This document shows positions 1-8,379 of a DNA stretch of 41,602 bases, piece by piece. Positions within the stretch are counted from its first letter, which is position 1. Every line of letters begins with the position of its first letter. The position numbers and the translations under genes were made by a program. Under the pieces are notes generated by a model. It saw nothing but the letters and a program-made list of their open reading frames with translations, was not told the origin of the DNA and made no database searches. The stretch is taken from assembly GCA_003212515.1 (NCBI GenBank), contig QCPL01000012.1, positions 1-41,602 of the forward strand, read 5' to 3'. The stretch is from Prochlorococcus sp. AG-436-M02. Its GTDB lineage: Bacteria > Cyanobacteriota > Cyanobacteriia > PCC-6307 > Cyanobiaceae.

Positions 1-317
1 CTAGCTTTTTCTCTAAAGTAAAGTATTCCTGGTAATTTAGGAAAGAAGATTTTCCATGAGATCCATTGATCAAAGGGGAAACGTCTTATTTCCTTACCTA
101 ATTGTAAAACAACCAAATCCTTTTGTGTGAATTTCAGCTTAAGAGTAAAGGACTGGATTAATAGAAAAAAACCAAAACTGCTTATTGAGATTGGGATCCA
201 GGTCGCTAAAGGTGTCAATAAAATACTAAGACCAGTGAATATAATTAATAAGGGTAATCTTTGCATAGGCGCTAATACTACCTCTTGTGTGGTCTCTTGG
301 TTTGATGAAGAACTCAT
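1..317 (-). CDS. DUF3119-like conserved protein, 3' end cut by window edge
   Basis: An open frame on the minus strand starts with ATG at 317 and runs without a stop to base 1, giving the first 105 residues. It begins MSSSSNQETTQEVVLAPMQR. Two hydrophobic segments follow at about residues 20-34 and 38-53, and then a soluble part containing SWKIFFPKLPGILYFRE. That W-rich, YFRE-containing stretch matches my memory of the cyanobacterial DUF3119 family, whose function is unknown. The start lies 6 bases after the stop of the MlaE-like permease on the same strand, so the two are probably cotranscribed. This placement suggests a role linked to envelope lipid transport, but that is inference. The C-terminus lies outside the window. 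Confidence 0.72.
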   Translation of the reverse strand, partial: MSSSSNQETTQEVVLAPMQRLPLLIIFTGLSILLTPLATWIPISISSFGFFLLIQSFTLKLKFTQKDLVVLQLGKEIRRFPFDQWISWKIFFPKLPGILYFREKA

Positions 318-323
318 AGTGAA

Positions 324-1070
324 CTACCCAAAAAGAACTTTAGTTAAGACAACATCCATAAGGGAAACAGTTAAGAGTGTCATGACTACTGCACCAGTAG
401 TACTGGTACCCACTTCTTTTGCTCCACCTCTAGTAGTCAGTCCCCAGCCACATGCTATTACTGCAATTTGGAGACCAAATACAACAGCCTTTATTAGCAT
501 GAAAGGTAGGTCGCTTAAAACAATCCAGCTTTTAACAGAATTCCAAAAGATGTTTGGTGGAATACTGTAGAAAGCTGTACTGCTAACTTGACCACTCCAC
601 AAGGCTACTGAGAAAAATAGTAAGCACTGTAAAGGTGCCATTACAACCATTGCAATTAGTCTAGGGACTACAAGGTATTCAACAGGATCGGTTTTTAACA
701 TTGTTATGGCATCAATTTGTTCAGTAACTTTCATTGTGCCAAGTTGAGCTGCATATGCTGTTGCTACCTTCCCTGTAAGTAGAGTTGCCGTAAGTAGCGG
801 AGCAATTTCTCTTGCTAACCCTATTGCAAGTAAGCCTCCTACTTCAGAACCAAGGCCTTGTCTGCTTAACTCTGCAGCAACCTGAATATTGAAAACTGTC
901 CCTGCTGAGATTCCTGTAATTAGGACAATAAGAAAACTAGCTGGGCCAGCTTCCATTAGCTGATCAGTTAGATCTGATTTATTGAAATTGCCCTTTGCTG
1001 TTGAAGTAACAGCTTGACCACCGATAATTAAGCTGCTGCCAAGCCTTTTAATCCAGCGGGGTGTTTTCAT
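324..1070 (-). CDS. MlaE/TGD1-family ABC transporter permease (lipid transport)
   Basis: This 248-residue protein belongs to the MlaE/YrbE permease family, which works with an ATPase and an MCE-domain protein to move phospholipids between membranes; the plastid homologue is TGD1. Visible family features are an N-terminal amphipathic region, about five hydrophobic segments, and the conserved stretch GLAREIAPLLTATLLTGKVATAYAAQLG-type sequence near residues 84-112, followed by EQIDAITMLKTDPVEYLVVPR. Length is normal for the family. The ATG at 1070 overlaps the stop of the upstream sugar symporter in an ATGA arrangement, which implies translational coupling. No ATPase or MCE gene is visible here, so these partners must lie elsewhere. 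The DUF3119-like gene follows 6 bases downstream. Confidence 0.88.
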   Translation of the reverse strand: MKTPRWIKRLGSSLIIGGQAVTSTAKGNFNKSDLTDQLMEAGPASFLIVLITGISAGTVFNIQVAAELSRQGLGSEVGGLLAIGLAREIAPLLTATLLTGKVATAYAAQLGTMKVTEQIDAITMLKTDPVEYLVVPRLIAMVVMAPLQCLLFFSVALWSGQVSSTAFYSIPPNIFWNSVKSWIVLSDLPFMLIKAVVFGLQIAVIACGWGLTTRGGAKEVGTSTTGAVVMTLLTVSLMDVVLTKVLFG

Positions 1071-2491
1071 GGAGTTTCACTTAGATAATTAGGTTTGATA
1101 CCGACCCAGTTTTTCATGATGAATAATCCTAAAGCGATTAGTAATGAAGGAATAAGTCCCATGCATATACGAATAGTGCTTAAGGCAATTGCTGATTGCT
1201 CTGAGCAGTTGACAAGATCAATGCAATTACTTGAAGACTTGTATCCAGCAAAACTTAGTAGAAGACCAAGTAATTGAACGCTTAGGCCAATACCTATTTT
1301 TTGAACTAAAACCATCCATGCTGTATATATTCCTGCAGGCTTGTCTGGATCAGCATCTATAGCATCTGGAAGCAAAGACCAAGGTATTAAATAAGCTGTT
1401 GATGCTCCAAACCCAAGAAGCATAATTATTATTAGAAGTACTGCTAATTTAAAGGACTCTAAATTATTAAAAGTGAATAAGCCATTTGTAATTATTCCCG
1501 TTTTTAAAGGAGGCAAAATCGTTAAAACTAAACATGCGATAATCCAAATCAGAACTCCTTTAAAAAGAGCTTTTAGCCTTCCATGTCTATTGGAAAAGAA
1601 GCTCCAATATTGAAGGCCAATAAGAGCACATACTTGAAAAGGTATTGGGATCCACTTTGAAATTTGATTCGGTACATTTATAACTTCTTCTAAATAAATT
1701 AGGGAGACTGTTTGCATCAATTGAAGAGAGCACCAGAGCATTAAATAAAGCCCAATAATCTTTAGAAACCGACTATTATTAAATATCCTTTTTAATTGTC
1801 TATTTATAGGTTCTGCATTTATTTTCGGCCCCCTTGCTTTTTTCGCAAATGGAGCCAACCCCCAGCAAGAAGTTAATGTTGCGATAGTTGCTATAACACC
1901 AGTAATTCGACCCATTTGAACAAAGCCATTATTACCTGAAGATAAAAGCCATGCTGCAACTACTAGTCCACTCAACGAGGCTAATATTGAACCTGTAAAT
2001 CTAGCTGCATTTAATCGGGTTCTAATAGAAGTTTCTTCTGTTATTTCTGTTGCTAATGCTGCGAATGGAAGATTTACGCTTGTGTAAGCAGTCATTAGCA
2101 AAATAGTTACTGCTAGGTAATAAACAATTTTTTCAGGCGTACCCCCAGATGGAACCCACCAAATAGCAGCAAGGCTAATGCCAAGGGGGACAGAACCTCC
2201 AATCATCCAAGGAATTCTTGGCCCCCACTTTGATTTCGTATTGTCACTTAACCAACCAATCAGTGGATCGTTTATGGCATCCCAAATTTTTATTACCATT
2301 AGTAAAGAGCCAGCTGCAAAAGCAGGTAGCCCTGCAGCGCTAGTAAAAAAGGCAAATAAATAAAACCCAAGCTGAGATGCAGCAAGGCCAGTCCCAGCAT
2401 CTCCCAAGCCATATGCAACCATTAGTCTTCTACGAGCACTACTGTTCTTGAGATCGTTAGATTTAGATTTTCTCGTTAATTTGAGCTGCAC
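1067..2491 (-). CDS. GPH-family (MelB-like) MFS sugar:cation symporter
   Basis: This 474-residue membrane protein has about twelve hydrophobic segments and looks like the glycoside-pentoside-hexuronide:cation symporter family (MelB type). Supporting motifs are YGLGDAGTGLAASQLGFYLF at about residues 27-46, AINDPLIGWLSDNTKSKWGPR at about 71-91, and NLPFAALATEITEE further on. The frame opens with GTG at 2491; an internal ATG 23 codons later, just before the first membrane segment, is a possible alternative. The substrate cannot be told from sequence. The neighbouring glgX suggests a link to glucans or sugars, but a tRNA on the other strand separates the two genes. Its TGA overlaps the ATG of the MlaE-like gene, so both probably share a transcript. 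Confidence 0.82.
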   Translation of the reverse strand: MQLKLTRKSKSNDLKNSSARRRLMVAYGLGDAGTGLAASQLGFYLFAFFTSAAGLPAFAAGSLLMVIKIWDAINDPLIGWLSDNTKSKWGPRIPWMIGGSVPLGISLAAIWWVPSGGTPEKIVYYLAVTILLMTAYTSVNLPFAALATEITEETSIRTRLNAARFTGSILASLSGLVVAAWLLSSGNNGFVQMGRITGVIATIATLTSCWGLAPFAKKARGPKINAEPINRQLKRIFNNSRFLKIIGLYLMLWCSLQLMQTVSLIYLEEVINVPNQISKWIPIPFQVCALIGLQYWSFFSNRHGRLKALFKGVLIWIIACLVLTILPPLKTGIITNGLFTFNNLESFKLAVLLIIIMLLGFGASTAYLIPWSLLPDAIDADPDKPAGIYTAWMVLVQKIGIGLSVQLLGLLLSFAGYKSSSNCIDLVNCSEQSAIALSTIRICMGLIPSLLIALGLFIMKNWVGIKPNYLSETP

Positions 2492-2563
2492 AAGGTAATA
2501 ATGTAGTAGTGCTAAGACAAACTTCAGATCCTATTATTGGACTGGTTATCTTGAGTGCTTAGT

Positions 2564-2634
<71 letters not shown>

Positions 2635-2647
2635 TAGTGAAATTATT

Positions 2648-4705
2648 TTAGGGTGTTGAAGGCTTATAGAATTCTTTTGAAACGATTAATACAAGACTTC
2701 GACTTTCTACCTCTATTGCATCTTGATTAGTCAATTGAATAGGACTAACAGGGGTTTGCTTGATTAGAGATGTATCAATTATTTTCAACCACTTTGAAGT
2801 TGAATTTGGTAAGTCGAATTTCATTGACTGGTTATAGCCATTTAAACCAAGCCAAATAACAGAGCCTTCTCTCCCTTGGTTAATGCTATAGCTAATTGTA
2901 TGTGACCAACTGCTCCAATCGGGGGAATTCACTTCTACACCGTGCCATTGAATCCATAGTTCTTGTGAATGATCAGGTTGCGGTGGCTCAGTGAATGGTG
3001 TAGTTTCAGGGCTAAAGATAACTGATAAATCTTTCCTAATACTTATAATTTTTTTTAAAAAGCTTTTTAATTCATTATCACAAATATCTAAATCCCAAAT
3101 CATCCATCCAAGAGGTGTATTTTGACACCAAGAATTATTGTTTCCACCTTGACTTCTACCTACTTCATCTCCCATTAGAAGCATAGGAATTCCTGGTGAA
3201 AGAATTAAGCTAGCTAAAAGATTTCTTTGCTGCCTTTTCCTAATATGATTTAAATCCTCTTTAGAGCTAGGACCTTCTATTCCATGGTTCCAGCTATTAT
3301 TGTGGTTCTCACCGTCACGATTGTTTTCTCCATTAGAAAGATTGTGCTTTTTATTAAAACTGAGTAAGTCTATTAATGTAAATCCATCATGTGAAGTTAT
3401 AAAATTAACCGATTTCTTTACAGAATTCTTTGTGTCTTTGTAAATAAGAGGACTGCCTAAAAGCCTATCTTTTAGGGGCCATGTACTATTCTTCTCACCT
3501 TTCCAGAAACGTCTAATATCATCTCTGAAATGACCATTCCAAGTACTTATTCTTTTGGCTGGGAAATCAGATAATCGATATAGGCCTCCACAATCCCAAG
3601 GCTCACTTATAAACTTTAGCTCACTTAAAAACGGATCTGATTCAATCTCTTCAAAGATTGGGGGTGAATCAAGAGGCGCTAAATCTTTACCTCTGGTCAA
3701 TGCAATGCCTAAATCAAAACGAAATCCATCAACACCAAGCTCGTAGGACCAGCATTTTAAAGATTCAAGAATTAGTTGTCTTACCAGTGGATTATTTGCT
3801 GCAATAGTATTGCCACATCCAGTTACATCTAAGAATTCATCCTGTTCATTTTTGTGGTAGTAGATCGACTCTCCAAAACCTTTCCAACTAATTATTGGAC
3901 CATTCTGATCACCTTCAGTTGTGTGGTTAAAAACAACATCTAAAATTACTTCTATTTCGTTATCATGGCAGGCTTCAACAAGTGCTCTAAATTGATCTCT
4001 TGGACTTAGTATAGTGTTTTTGGAGATATAATTTTGATGTGGAGTGAACCAATTTAATGGACTATATCCCCAGTAATTTTCTAAGCCAAAGGGTGCATCT
4101 GAAGGATCAAAAGAAAAAACAGGAAGTAGCTCAATTGCTGATATACCAATATCTTTTAGATAAGGTATCTTTTCAATAAGTCCAACAAATGTTCCTTTCT
4201 TATCATTGTTTAAACCAGAAGCTTTCTCTTTCGTAAAGCCACCTACATGAAGTTCATAAATAATTGTCTTGTCCCATCGATGTTTTGGACGAGGGTGGTC
4301 ATTAAAGTTGAAGCTGTTTCGCTCACAAACAACTCCTTTCAGGGAGGTGCTTTCATTCGTAGGTGAGTCTCTTTGGAAAACATCCCAACCAACTATTGAT
4401 CGAGCACATGGATCTAATAATATTTTTTTGCAGCCTGAGTTGTTCTCACCTAGTCTTTCCAGATTGTTAACTCTATAAGCGTAAAGACAACCTAAAGTGA
4501 TCCCTTCGATTTCAATATGCCAATAATCTCCAGATCGGTTTTTATATCCAAGTCGGATTATTTCTTTAGCTTTGATATCATTTTCCTTCTCAAATAAAAG
4601 GAGCTCTAATTCAGTTGCAGCAGGCGCTGCAACTGAAAAATTAATACCTCTTTTAGTTACTGAGCTCCCAAGAGGGTAAGCAGTGCCAATGTGTGTTCTT
4701 CGCAA
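2648..4705 (-). CDS. glgX: glycogen debranching enzyme (isoamylase type)
   Basis: This 685-residue GH13 enzyme hydrolyses alpha-1,6 branches during glycogen breakdown. An N-terminal CBM48-like beta domain (about residues 1-110, with YPLGSSVTKRGINFSVAAP) precedes the catalytic barrel. The four GH13 regions are visible: DVVFNHTTEG at about 256, DGFRFDLGIAL at about 326 with the nucleophile Asp near 331, ISEPWDCGG with the acid/base Glu near 368, and ITSHDGF at about 436. Length fits the GlgX/TreX group. The start is TTG at 4705, because a stop lies in frame just upstream and no ATG or GTG is available. The tRNA-Gly and then the GPH symporter lie downstream, and the MBL-like gene is divergent upstream. 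Confidence 0.93.
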   Translation of the reverse strand: MRRTHIGTAYPLGSSVTKRGINFSVAAPAATELELLLFEKENDIKAKEIIRLGYKNRSGDYWHIEIEGITLGCLYAYRVNNLERLGENNSGCKKILLDPCARSIVGWDVFQRDSPTNESTSLKGVVCERNSFNFNDHPRPKHRWDKTIIYELHVGGFTKEKASGLNNDKKGTFVGLIEKIPYLKDIGISAIELLPVFSFDPSDAPFGLENYWGYSPLNWFTPHQNYISKNTILSPRDQFRALVEACHDNEIEVILDVVFNHTTEGDQNGPIISWKGFGESIYYHKNEQDEFLDVTGCGNTIAANNPLVRQLILESLKCWSYELGVDGFRFDLGIALTRGKDLAPLDSPPIFEEIESDPFLSELKFISEPWDCGGLYRLSDFPAKRISTWNGHFRDDIRRFWKGEKNSTWPLKDRLLGSPLIYKDTKNSVKKSVNFITSHDGFTLIDLLSFNKKHNLSNGENNRDGENHNNSWNHGIEGPSSKEDLNHIRKRQQRNLLASLILSPGIPMLLMGDEVGRSQGGNNNSWCQNTPLGWMIWDLDICDNELKSFLKKIISIRKDLSVIFSPETTPFTEPPQPDHSQELWIQWHGVEVNSPDWSSWSHTISYSINQGREGSVIWLGLNGYNQSMKFDLPNSTSKWLKIIDTSLIKQTPVSPIQLTNQDAIEVESRSLVLIVSKEFYKPSTP

Positions 4706-4775
4706 TGAGGATCTTTATTCTTTTACAATGAGCTTTAATTACAAGCTAATGCCATAGCTGTTTTTAGCAACTTTA

Positions 4776-5427
4776 TTGCTCTCTTTTTCAGTGAACTTGA
4801 GTATTTCCGTTAAAAAGATTAGAGATTGGCTTTGGTTATTCCCAGCTAGTAAGGGCACATCACTTATGAGCGCTTGGTTCTTATGGATTGATAATGCACC
4901 TGTATTAATTGACTGCCCTCAAATTTCTGAGGAAGTTATTAATGACTTAAAGGAACTGTCGCGAGGATTTTGCCCAAAAGTTTTATTGACCAATCGCAAT
5001 TCACATCAGGAAGCATCCATACTTAATAAAAAGCTGGGATGGGATCTGATTGTCCAAGAACAAGAGGCTTACTTGCTGCCCAATGTTAATAATTTAGAGA
5101 CTTTTCCTGATGAACTAACTATTTCATCAGGTATACGTATCCTATGGACCCCTGGACCAACCCCTGGGAGTTGCGTTTTGTATGCACCTGCGCCCTGGAA
5201 TGTGCTGTTCTGCGGACGTTTGTTAATTCCGCTATCAAATTTTCAAATTGCCCCCTAAACGCTCTCGAACTACTTTTCATTGGACTATGCAGCAGGAAAG
5301 CTTGTTGAAATTGCGCAATTGGCTTCCCCCAGATCACTTGCCTTTACTGGCTTCTGGGCAAAGCCTTGAACTCCTTGACAATGAAAAACTTCTACCTTGG
5401 AATGCCTGGCAGCCTAGTGAGGAATAG
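4776..5427 (+). pseudogene. MBL-fold metallo-hydrolase-like gene with apparent +1 frameshift
   Basis: The first frame (TTG at 4776 or GTG at 4791) runs 160 codons to TAA at 5256-5258. The +1 frame then stays open for 56 more codons from AAA at 5257 to TAG at 5425, reading KRSRTTFHWTMQQESLLKLR. As I recall the picocyanobacterial MBL-fold-like family, this is its natural C-terminal half and follows RLLIPL, so the gene is split at ATTGCCCCCTAAA. With four C instead of five, the frame would be continuous through IAPKR. It is either a one-base insertion, a sequencing error in the C run, or +1 recoding at CCC-TAA. The first part has WFLWIDNAPVLIDCP and TPGPTPGSCVLYAP, typical of an MBL fold, but the HxHxDH metal motif is missing (TNRNSHQEA), so hydrolase activity is doubtful. 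Confidence 0.75.
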
Positions 5428-5585
5428 TTAATGATCCGTAAAATTTTGGTATAAAGCTTTGCACCAACTTACTTTTCTATTGCCTGAACTGCTTTAGCTC
5501 CATACGATTAGCGGGATCGAGTGTTTATTTGATTGACTTTTTAAAGTCTTTCACCTTTCACTCTCTGCTACAACACACTTTTCCA

Positions 5586-5867
5586 ATGAACAAAGCAGAC
5601 TTAGTTAATTTGGTTGCAGCTCGTACAGAGCTAACTAAGACAGACGTGGCACTTGTTGTCGATGCTGCCATCGAAACAATTGTTGACTCAGTTGTGGATG
5701 ATAAGAAAGTCTCCATACTTGGGTTTGGCTCTTTTGAACCTCGTGACCGTTCAGCACGTCAAGGCCTCAATCCAAAAACCGGTGAAAAAATTGCCATTCC
5801 TGCGAAGCGAGTTCCTGCTTTTACAGCAGGTAAGCTTTTCAAGGATCGTGTTCAGAGTGGCAAGTAA
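5586..5867 (+). CDS. hup: HU-family DNA-binding protein
   Basis: This 93-residue protein is a complete HU/IHF-family histone-like protein that bends and compacts DNA as a dimer. The N-terminal helices read MNKADLVNLVAARTELTKTD, followed by the core GFGSFEPRDRSARQGLNPKT and the DNA-binding arm ending GEKIAIPAKRVPAFTAGK. The family normally starts at MNKxxL, so I chose ATG at 5586, although the frame stays open further upstream. Length and motifs are standard. It stands alone on the plus strand after the MBL-like gene, with about 160 bases of upstream DNA and a hairpin downstream that probably ends its transcript. Confidence 0.96.
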   Translation: MNKADLVNLVAARTELTKTDVALVVDAAIETIVDSVVDDKKVSILGFGSFEPRDRSARQGLNPKTGEKIAIPAKRVPAFTAGKLFKDRVQSGK

Positions 5868-5912
5868 GTAGTCATTTTGGGGATTAGTTTCTTTTGAATT
5901 CATAATCTTGTT

Positions 5913-5937
5913 AGGAACTCAGCTATTTTGAGTTCCT
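5913..5937 (+). terminator. hairpin after the HU gene, possible terminator
   Basis: The arms AGGAACTCA (5913-5921) and TGAGTTCCT (5929-5937) are perfectly complementary, with a 7-base loop, 45 bases after the HU stop. No long T run follows (GAGGGTTT), so it may end transcription weakly or protect the 3' end of the HU message. Confidence 0.5.
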
Positions 5938-5975
5938 GAGGGTTTAATGAAAAATCAATCAGCTTTTTCAAGAAA

Positions 5976-5999
5976 CCATATTCAAGATTTTGAATATGG
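5976..5999 (+). promoter_or_regulatory. hairpin covering the gluQ start codon
   Basis: CCATATTCA (5976-5984) and TGAATATGG (5991-5999) form a perfect 9-bp stem with a 6-base loop. The ATG at 5996-5998 lies in the 3' arm and the alternative TTG at 5990 lies at the loop edge, so the structure would hide either start. A regulatory role is inferred only from this geometry. Confidence 0.4.
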
Positions 6000-6892
6000 A
6001 GAGCAACTTCTTAGAAAGGGGGGGGGTTAGGGGCCGCTTTGCTCCTACCCCTTCTGGTGATCTTCATTTGGGAAATTTAAGAACAGCTTTGATCGCCTGG
6101 CTAAGAGTGAGACTTTCTTCTGGCAAATTTATTTTACGAATAGATGATCTTGACACACCTCGAAATAGACCGGGGGCAATCGAAAAAATTAAAAATGATA
6201 TGCTTTGGTTAGGACTGGTGTGGGATGAACCAGTTGTTCTTCAGAGCAAAAGAAAGCATATATACCAAGAAGTAATTGCTGCACTTACAACTCACAATAT
6301 TACTTATCCTTGTATATGTAGTAGGAAGATGCTCCTTAAAGAGAGGTTGAACTCTAGTGGACCATTCATTTATTCGGGGAAATGTAGAGACCCTAAACAT
6401 GCTTCATTTGATATGAATGGCAGGCCTTTTAGTTTGCGACTTAAAGTTGGGGAAGAGTTTTCTTCTATTTGTGGAGATGTGATTCTAAGAAGAGCAGATG
6501 GTATTGTTGCTTATCATTTGGCTACTGTCATAGATGAATTGATGCTAGGGATAACTGAGGTTGTGAGAGGGCAAGATTTAGCTGCAGAGATCTTTCCGCA
6601 ACTTGCAATTTTTGATGCTTTACAACAGAAGCCACCTACTTATCGATATGTCCCCATTCTATTAAATAAGTTTGGGGGGAAGCTTTCCAAGAGTAATCGA
6701 GATGATTCATTAACTTTTTATCAATCTCAAGGGTTCAATCCTTCCAAAATAATAGGAAAATTAGCTGCAAGCCTTAATCTTGTAGAAGAAAACTCGGAAT
6801 TATCTGCATTGGATTTGGTTAATGAACTCAAAAATAATAAATTGAAATTATTAAATATATTTAATAATGGAAAAAGCCAGAGTTTATTATAA
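5996..6892 (+). CDS. gluQ: glutamyl-Q tRNA(Asp) synthetase
   Basis: This 298-residue protein is a shortened GluRS catalytic domain without an anticodon-binding domain. GluQ-RS glutamylates queuosine in the anticodon of tRNA(Asp). Motifs are RFAPTPSGDLHLGN (HIGH-like), a zinc-binding pattern with CICS then YSGKC, and KLSKSNRD (KMSKS-like). Length is typical. I chose ATG at 5996; TTG at 5990 is in frame two codons upstream. The start lies inside a hairpin, and residues 8-11 are encoded across a run of nine G (6018-6026), unusual in this AT-rich DNA and a possible slippage point. The next gene starts 7 bases after its stop. Confidence 0.93.
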   Translation: MESNFLERGGVRGRFAPTPSGDLHLGNLRTALIAWLRVRLSSGKFILRIDDLDTPRNRPGAIEKIKNDMLWLGLVWDEPVVLQSKRKHIYQEVIAALTTHNITYPCICSRKMLLKERLNSSGPFIYSGKCRDPKHASFDMNGRPFSLRLKVGEEFSSICGDVILRRADGIVAYHLATVIDELMLGITEVVRGQDLAAEIFPQLAIFDALQQKPPTYRYVPILLNKFGGKLSKSNRDDSLTFYQSQGFNPSKIIGKLAASLNLVEENSELSALDLVNELKNNKLKLLNIFNNGKSQSLL

Positions 6893-6899
6893 CTTTTTG

Positions 6900-7265
6900 A
6901 TGAATTATCCTTTTATCAAGAACTCTCCTAATTCTTTTTTTAGCTCCAAGAAGCTTTTGATAATTGCTATATTTATCTCATTAATTCAGATACTATTCTC
7001 CAATGTCCAAGCTAGAAATATCGAATTAGTTCTTTCTTTGGCTAATGAATGCTTTCAATCTCGGGAAAAGCAGGTCTGTTTAAATGCAATAGAGAAAGCC
7101 GAAGAGTCTCAATTGTTTAACGGATTCCAGGGAAATTACTCATGTCAAACAAGATTGCTTGGCTTGGAGTCAAAATTAATAATGGTGATCCTTAATAATC
7201 ATAAAACTCCTTCTTATGAAAGTACCTTTAATGATGTAAAGGCATTTTGTGATCAATCTTTTTGA
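6900..7265 (+). CDS. unrecognised small exported or membrane-anchored protein
   Basis: I do not recognise this 121-residue protein. From ATG at 6900 it has a basic N-region, a hydrophobic stretch LLIIAIFISLIQILF and a possible signal-peptidase site at NVQA-RN, so the rest is probably periplasmic or thylakoid-lumenal. The mature part has four cysteines (in NECFQ, QVCLN, YSCQT and AFCDQ), enough for two disulfides. The frame is open back to another ATG at 6867 inside gluQ, but the signal-like N-terminus and the 7-base gap after the gluQ stop favour 6900. It is probably cotranscribed with gluQ. Nothing in it suggests an enzymatic motif. Confidence 0.6.
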   Translation: MNYPFIKNSPNSFFSSKKLLIIAIFISLIQILFSNVQARNIELVLSLANECFQSREKQVCLNAIEKAEESQLFNGFQGNYSCQTRLLGLESKLIMVILNNHKTPSYESTFNDVKAFCDQSF

Positions 7266-7383
7266 CTTTAACTCAAGGTTTTCTGAACCCTAGGATAGTT
7301 TTGAATTATTGAGTTTTATCCTTTTATATGTATTTAAATAGCTTTTGCTGCTAGTTCTTATAGGAGAGAACCACATAAAACAA

Positions 7384-7680
7384 ATGGGAAAAGAAAAGGA
7401 AGCTTCTGTGGATTCAAGCAAGTCAAAAGATCCTGAAATCTTTCTGAAAAGCTCTAAATCTAAAAAGAAAAGTGGAGGCGAAAATTCTGGGGCCACCTCT
7501 TCAGAGCGAGAGGTACTTATTAAAGTTGGTGGGTTTGAATATAAAACCCCTACAAAAAATACGCGTGTTTTCTTGGGCTCTCTAGTTATAGGACTTAACT
7601 TATTACTAGTTTTAGCGACCGCGCTTTACTTTTACGTTCCTGACTTTAAAAATTTCATTTATAATGTTGGTAGGAATTGA
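7384..7680 (+). CDS. unrecognised protein with charged N-terminus and one membrane segment
   Basis: This 98-residue protein has a lysine- and serine-rich N-terminal half (residues 1-50, low complexity, many KS and SK pairs), then EVLIKVGGFEYKTPTKNTR, and one hydrophobic segment at about residues 64-86 (VFLGSLVIGLNLLLVLATAL) before a short tail. I chose ATG at 7384; a TTG 39 bases earlier is in frame but adds nothing that looks native. A purine-rich GGAGAGAA lies about 10-20 bases upstream. I do not recognise the family. The layout is that of a tail-anchored small membrane protein, as in many picocyanobacterial genes of unknown role. Confidence 0.6.
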   Translation: MGKEKEASVDSSKSKDPEIFLKSSKSKKKSGGENSGATSSEREVLIKVGGFEYKTPTKNTRVFLGSLVIGLNLLLVLATALYFYVPDFKNFIYNVGRN

Positions 7681-7835
7681 TCTTATATAACTTTTAAAGA
7701 TATACTATTCAATAAATTGATGGTAATTAGATGTGAGTCTTAAAGTCTTTATTTGGAGATAAGATATATTTTTGAGTCTAGATTAATTTCAGAAAATTGT
7801 ATTAGTATTGAAATATCAAGTTTTGAGTCCTAAGA

Positions 7836-8084
7836 ATGAAAGTTTTTGTAGCTCTAACCTCCGCTCTTTTACTTCTGATTTCAATCTTTACTACAGCCTA
7901 TTTTACTCCAGAATATCAATCAGCTTTTGAAGCAGATCAACAGTGCCACTATGAGATGTCAACTTTGAGAATTGATAAGCCTAATGTAGGATGCGACCAC
8001 GATACTGAAACTAGACAGTGGTTGCTATTTGATTCTGGAAACATAAATCAACCTGCTGAAGTATTGAAAAGATATAAATATTAA
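7836..8084 (+). CDS. unrecognised small exported protein with two cysteines
   Basis: This 82-residue protein begins MKVFVALTSALLLLISIFTT, a signal peptide or signal anchor, followed by about 60 polar residues. Two cysteines (QQCHYEM and VGCDHD) could pair in an oxidising compartment, and the acidic CDHDTETRQW stretch could bind metal, though this is speculation. I do not recognise the family. It is flanked upstream by about 155 bases of AT-rich DNA and downstream, after 10 bases, by a convergent minus-strand gene. Confidence 0.6.
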   Translation: MKVFVALTSALLLLISIFTTAYFTPEYQSAFEADQQCHYEMSTLRIDKPNVGCDHDTETRQWLLFDSGNINQPAEVLKRYKY

Positions 8085-8094
8085 ATTACCAATT

Positions 8095-8310
8095 TTATTC
8101 AATGAAACTTTTCGGAAGCTTTTTAAATAAAATGATTGAAATAACAGTTGTTAGTATACCAACTACTAGAAAAGTTGTTAGTTGTCCCAATGAACCAGGC
8201 TGATAAATATCTTGTTGTAATAGTGGGTAGTCAACTAGAGAACCTAAGGTTCCCCAAGCCAAAATGCTTATGGATACATAAATAAAACCGACAACGTATT
8301 TCTTATTCAT
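8095..8310 (-). CDS. unrecognised two-helix membrane protein
   Basis: This 71-residue protein has two hydrophobic segments, at about residues 5-25 (YVVGFIYVSISILAWGTLGS) and 43-63 (LTTFLVVGILTTVISIILF), joined by a short loop with LVDYPLLQQDIYQPGS. It ends in a basic tail, KKLPKSF. The ATG at 8310 is the only sensible start. I do not recognise the family. It follows the HLIP gene on the same strand with about 70 bases between, so it could be read from the same transcript. Confidence 0.6.
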   Translation of the reverse strand: MNKKYVVGFIYVSISILAWGTLGSLVDYPLLQQDIYQPGSLGQLTTFLVVGILTTVISIILFKKLPKSFIE

Positions 8311-8379
8311 GGAAATAGTTTAAATAATTTCCTTATAGTAACTGATCAGAAATCAATTTTTTAATTTGGATCCACTGGA

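Noticed and set aside
127..570. A 147-codon open frame on the plus strand
   Set aside because: It lies antisense to the DUF3119-like gene and the end of the MlaE-like permease, both of which have family motifs; its own sequence shows none.
5529..5585. A longer HU form with 19 extra N-terminal residues
   Set aside because: HU proteins start at MNKxxL; the extension is unlike any HU N-terminus.
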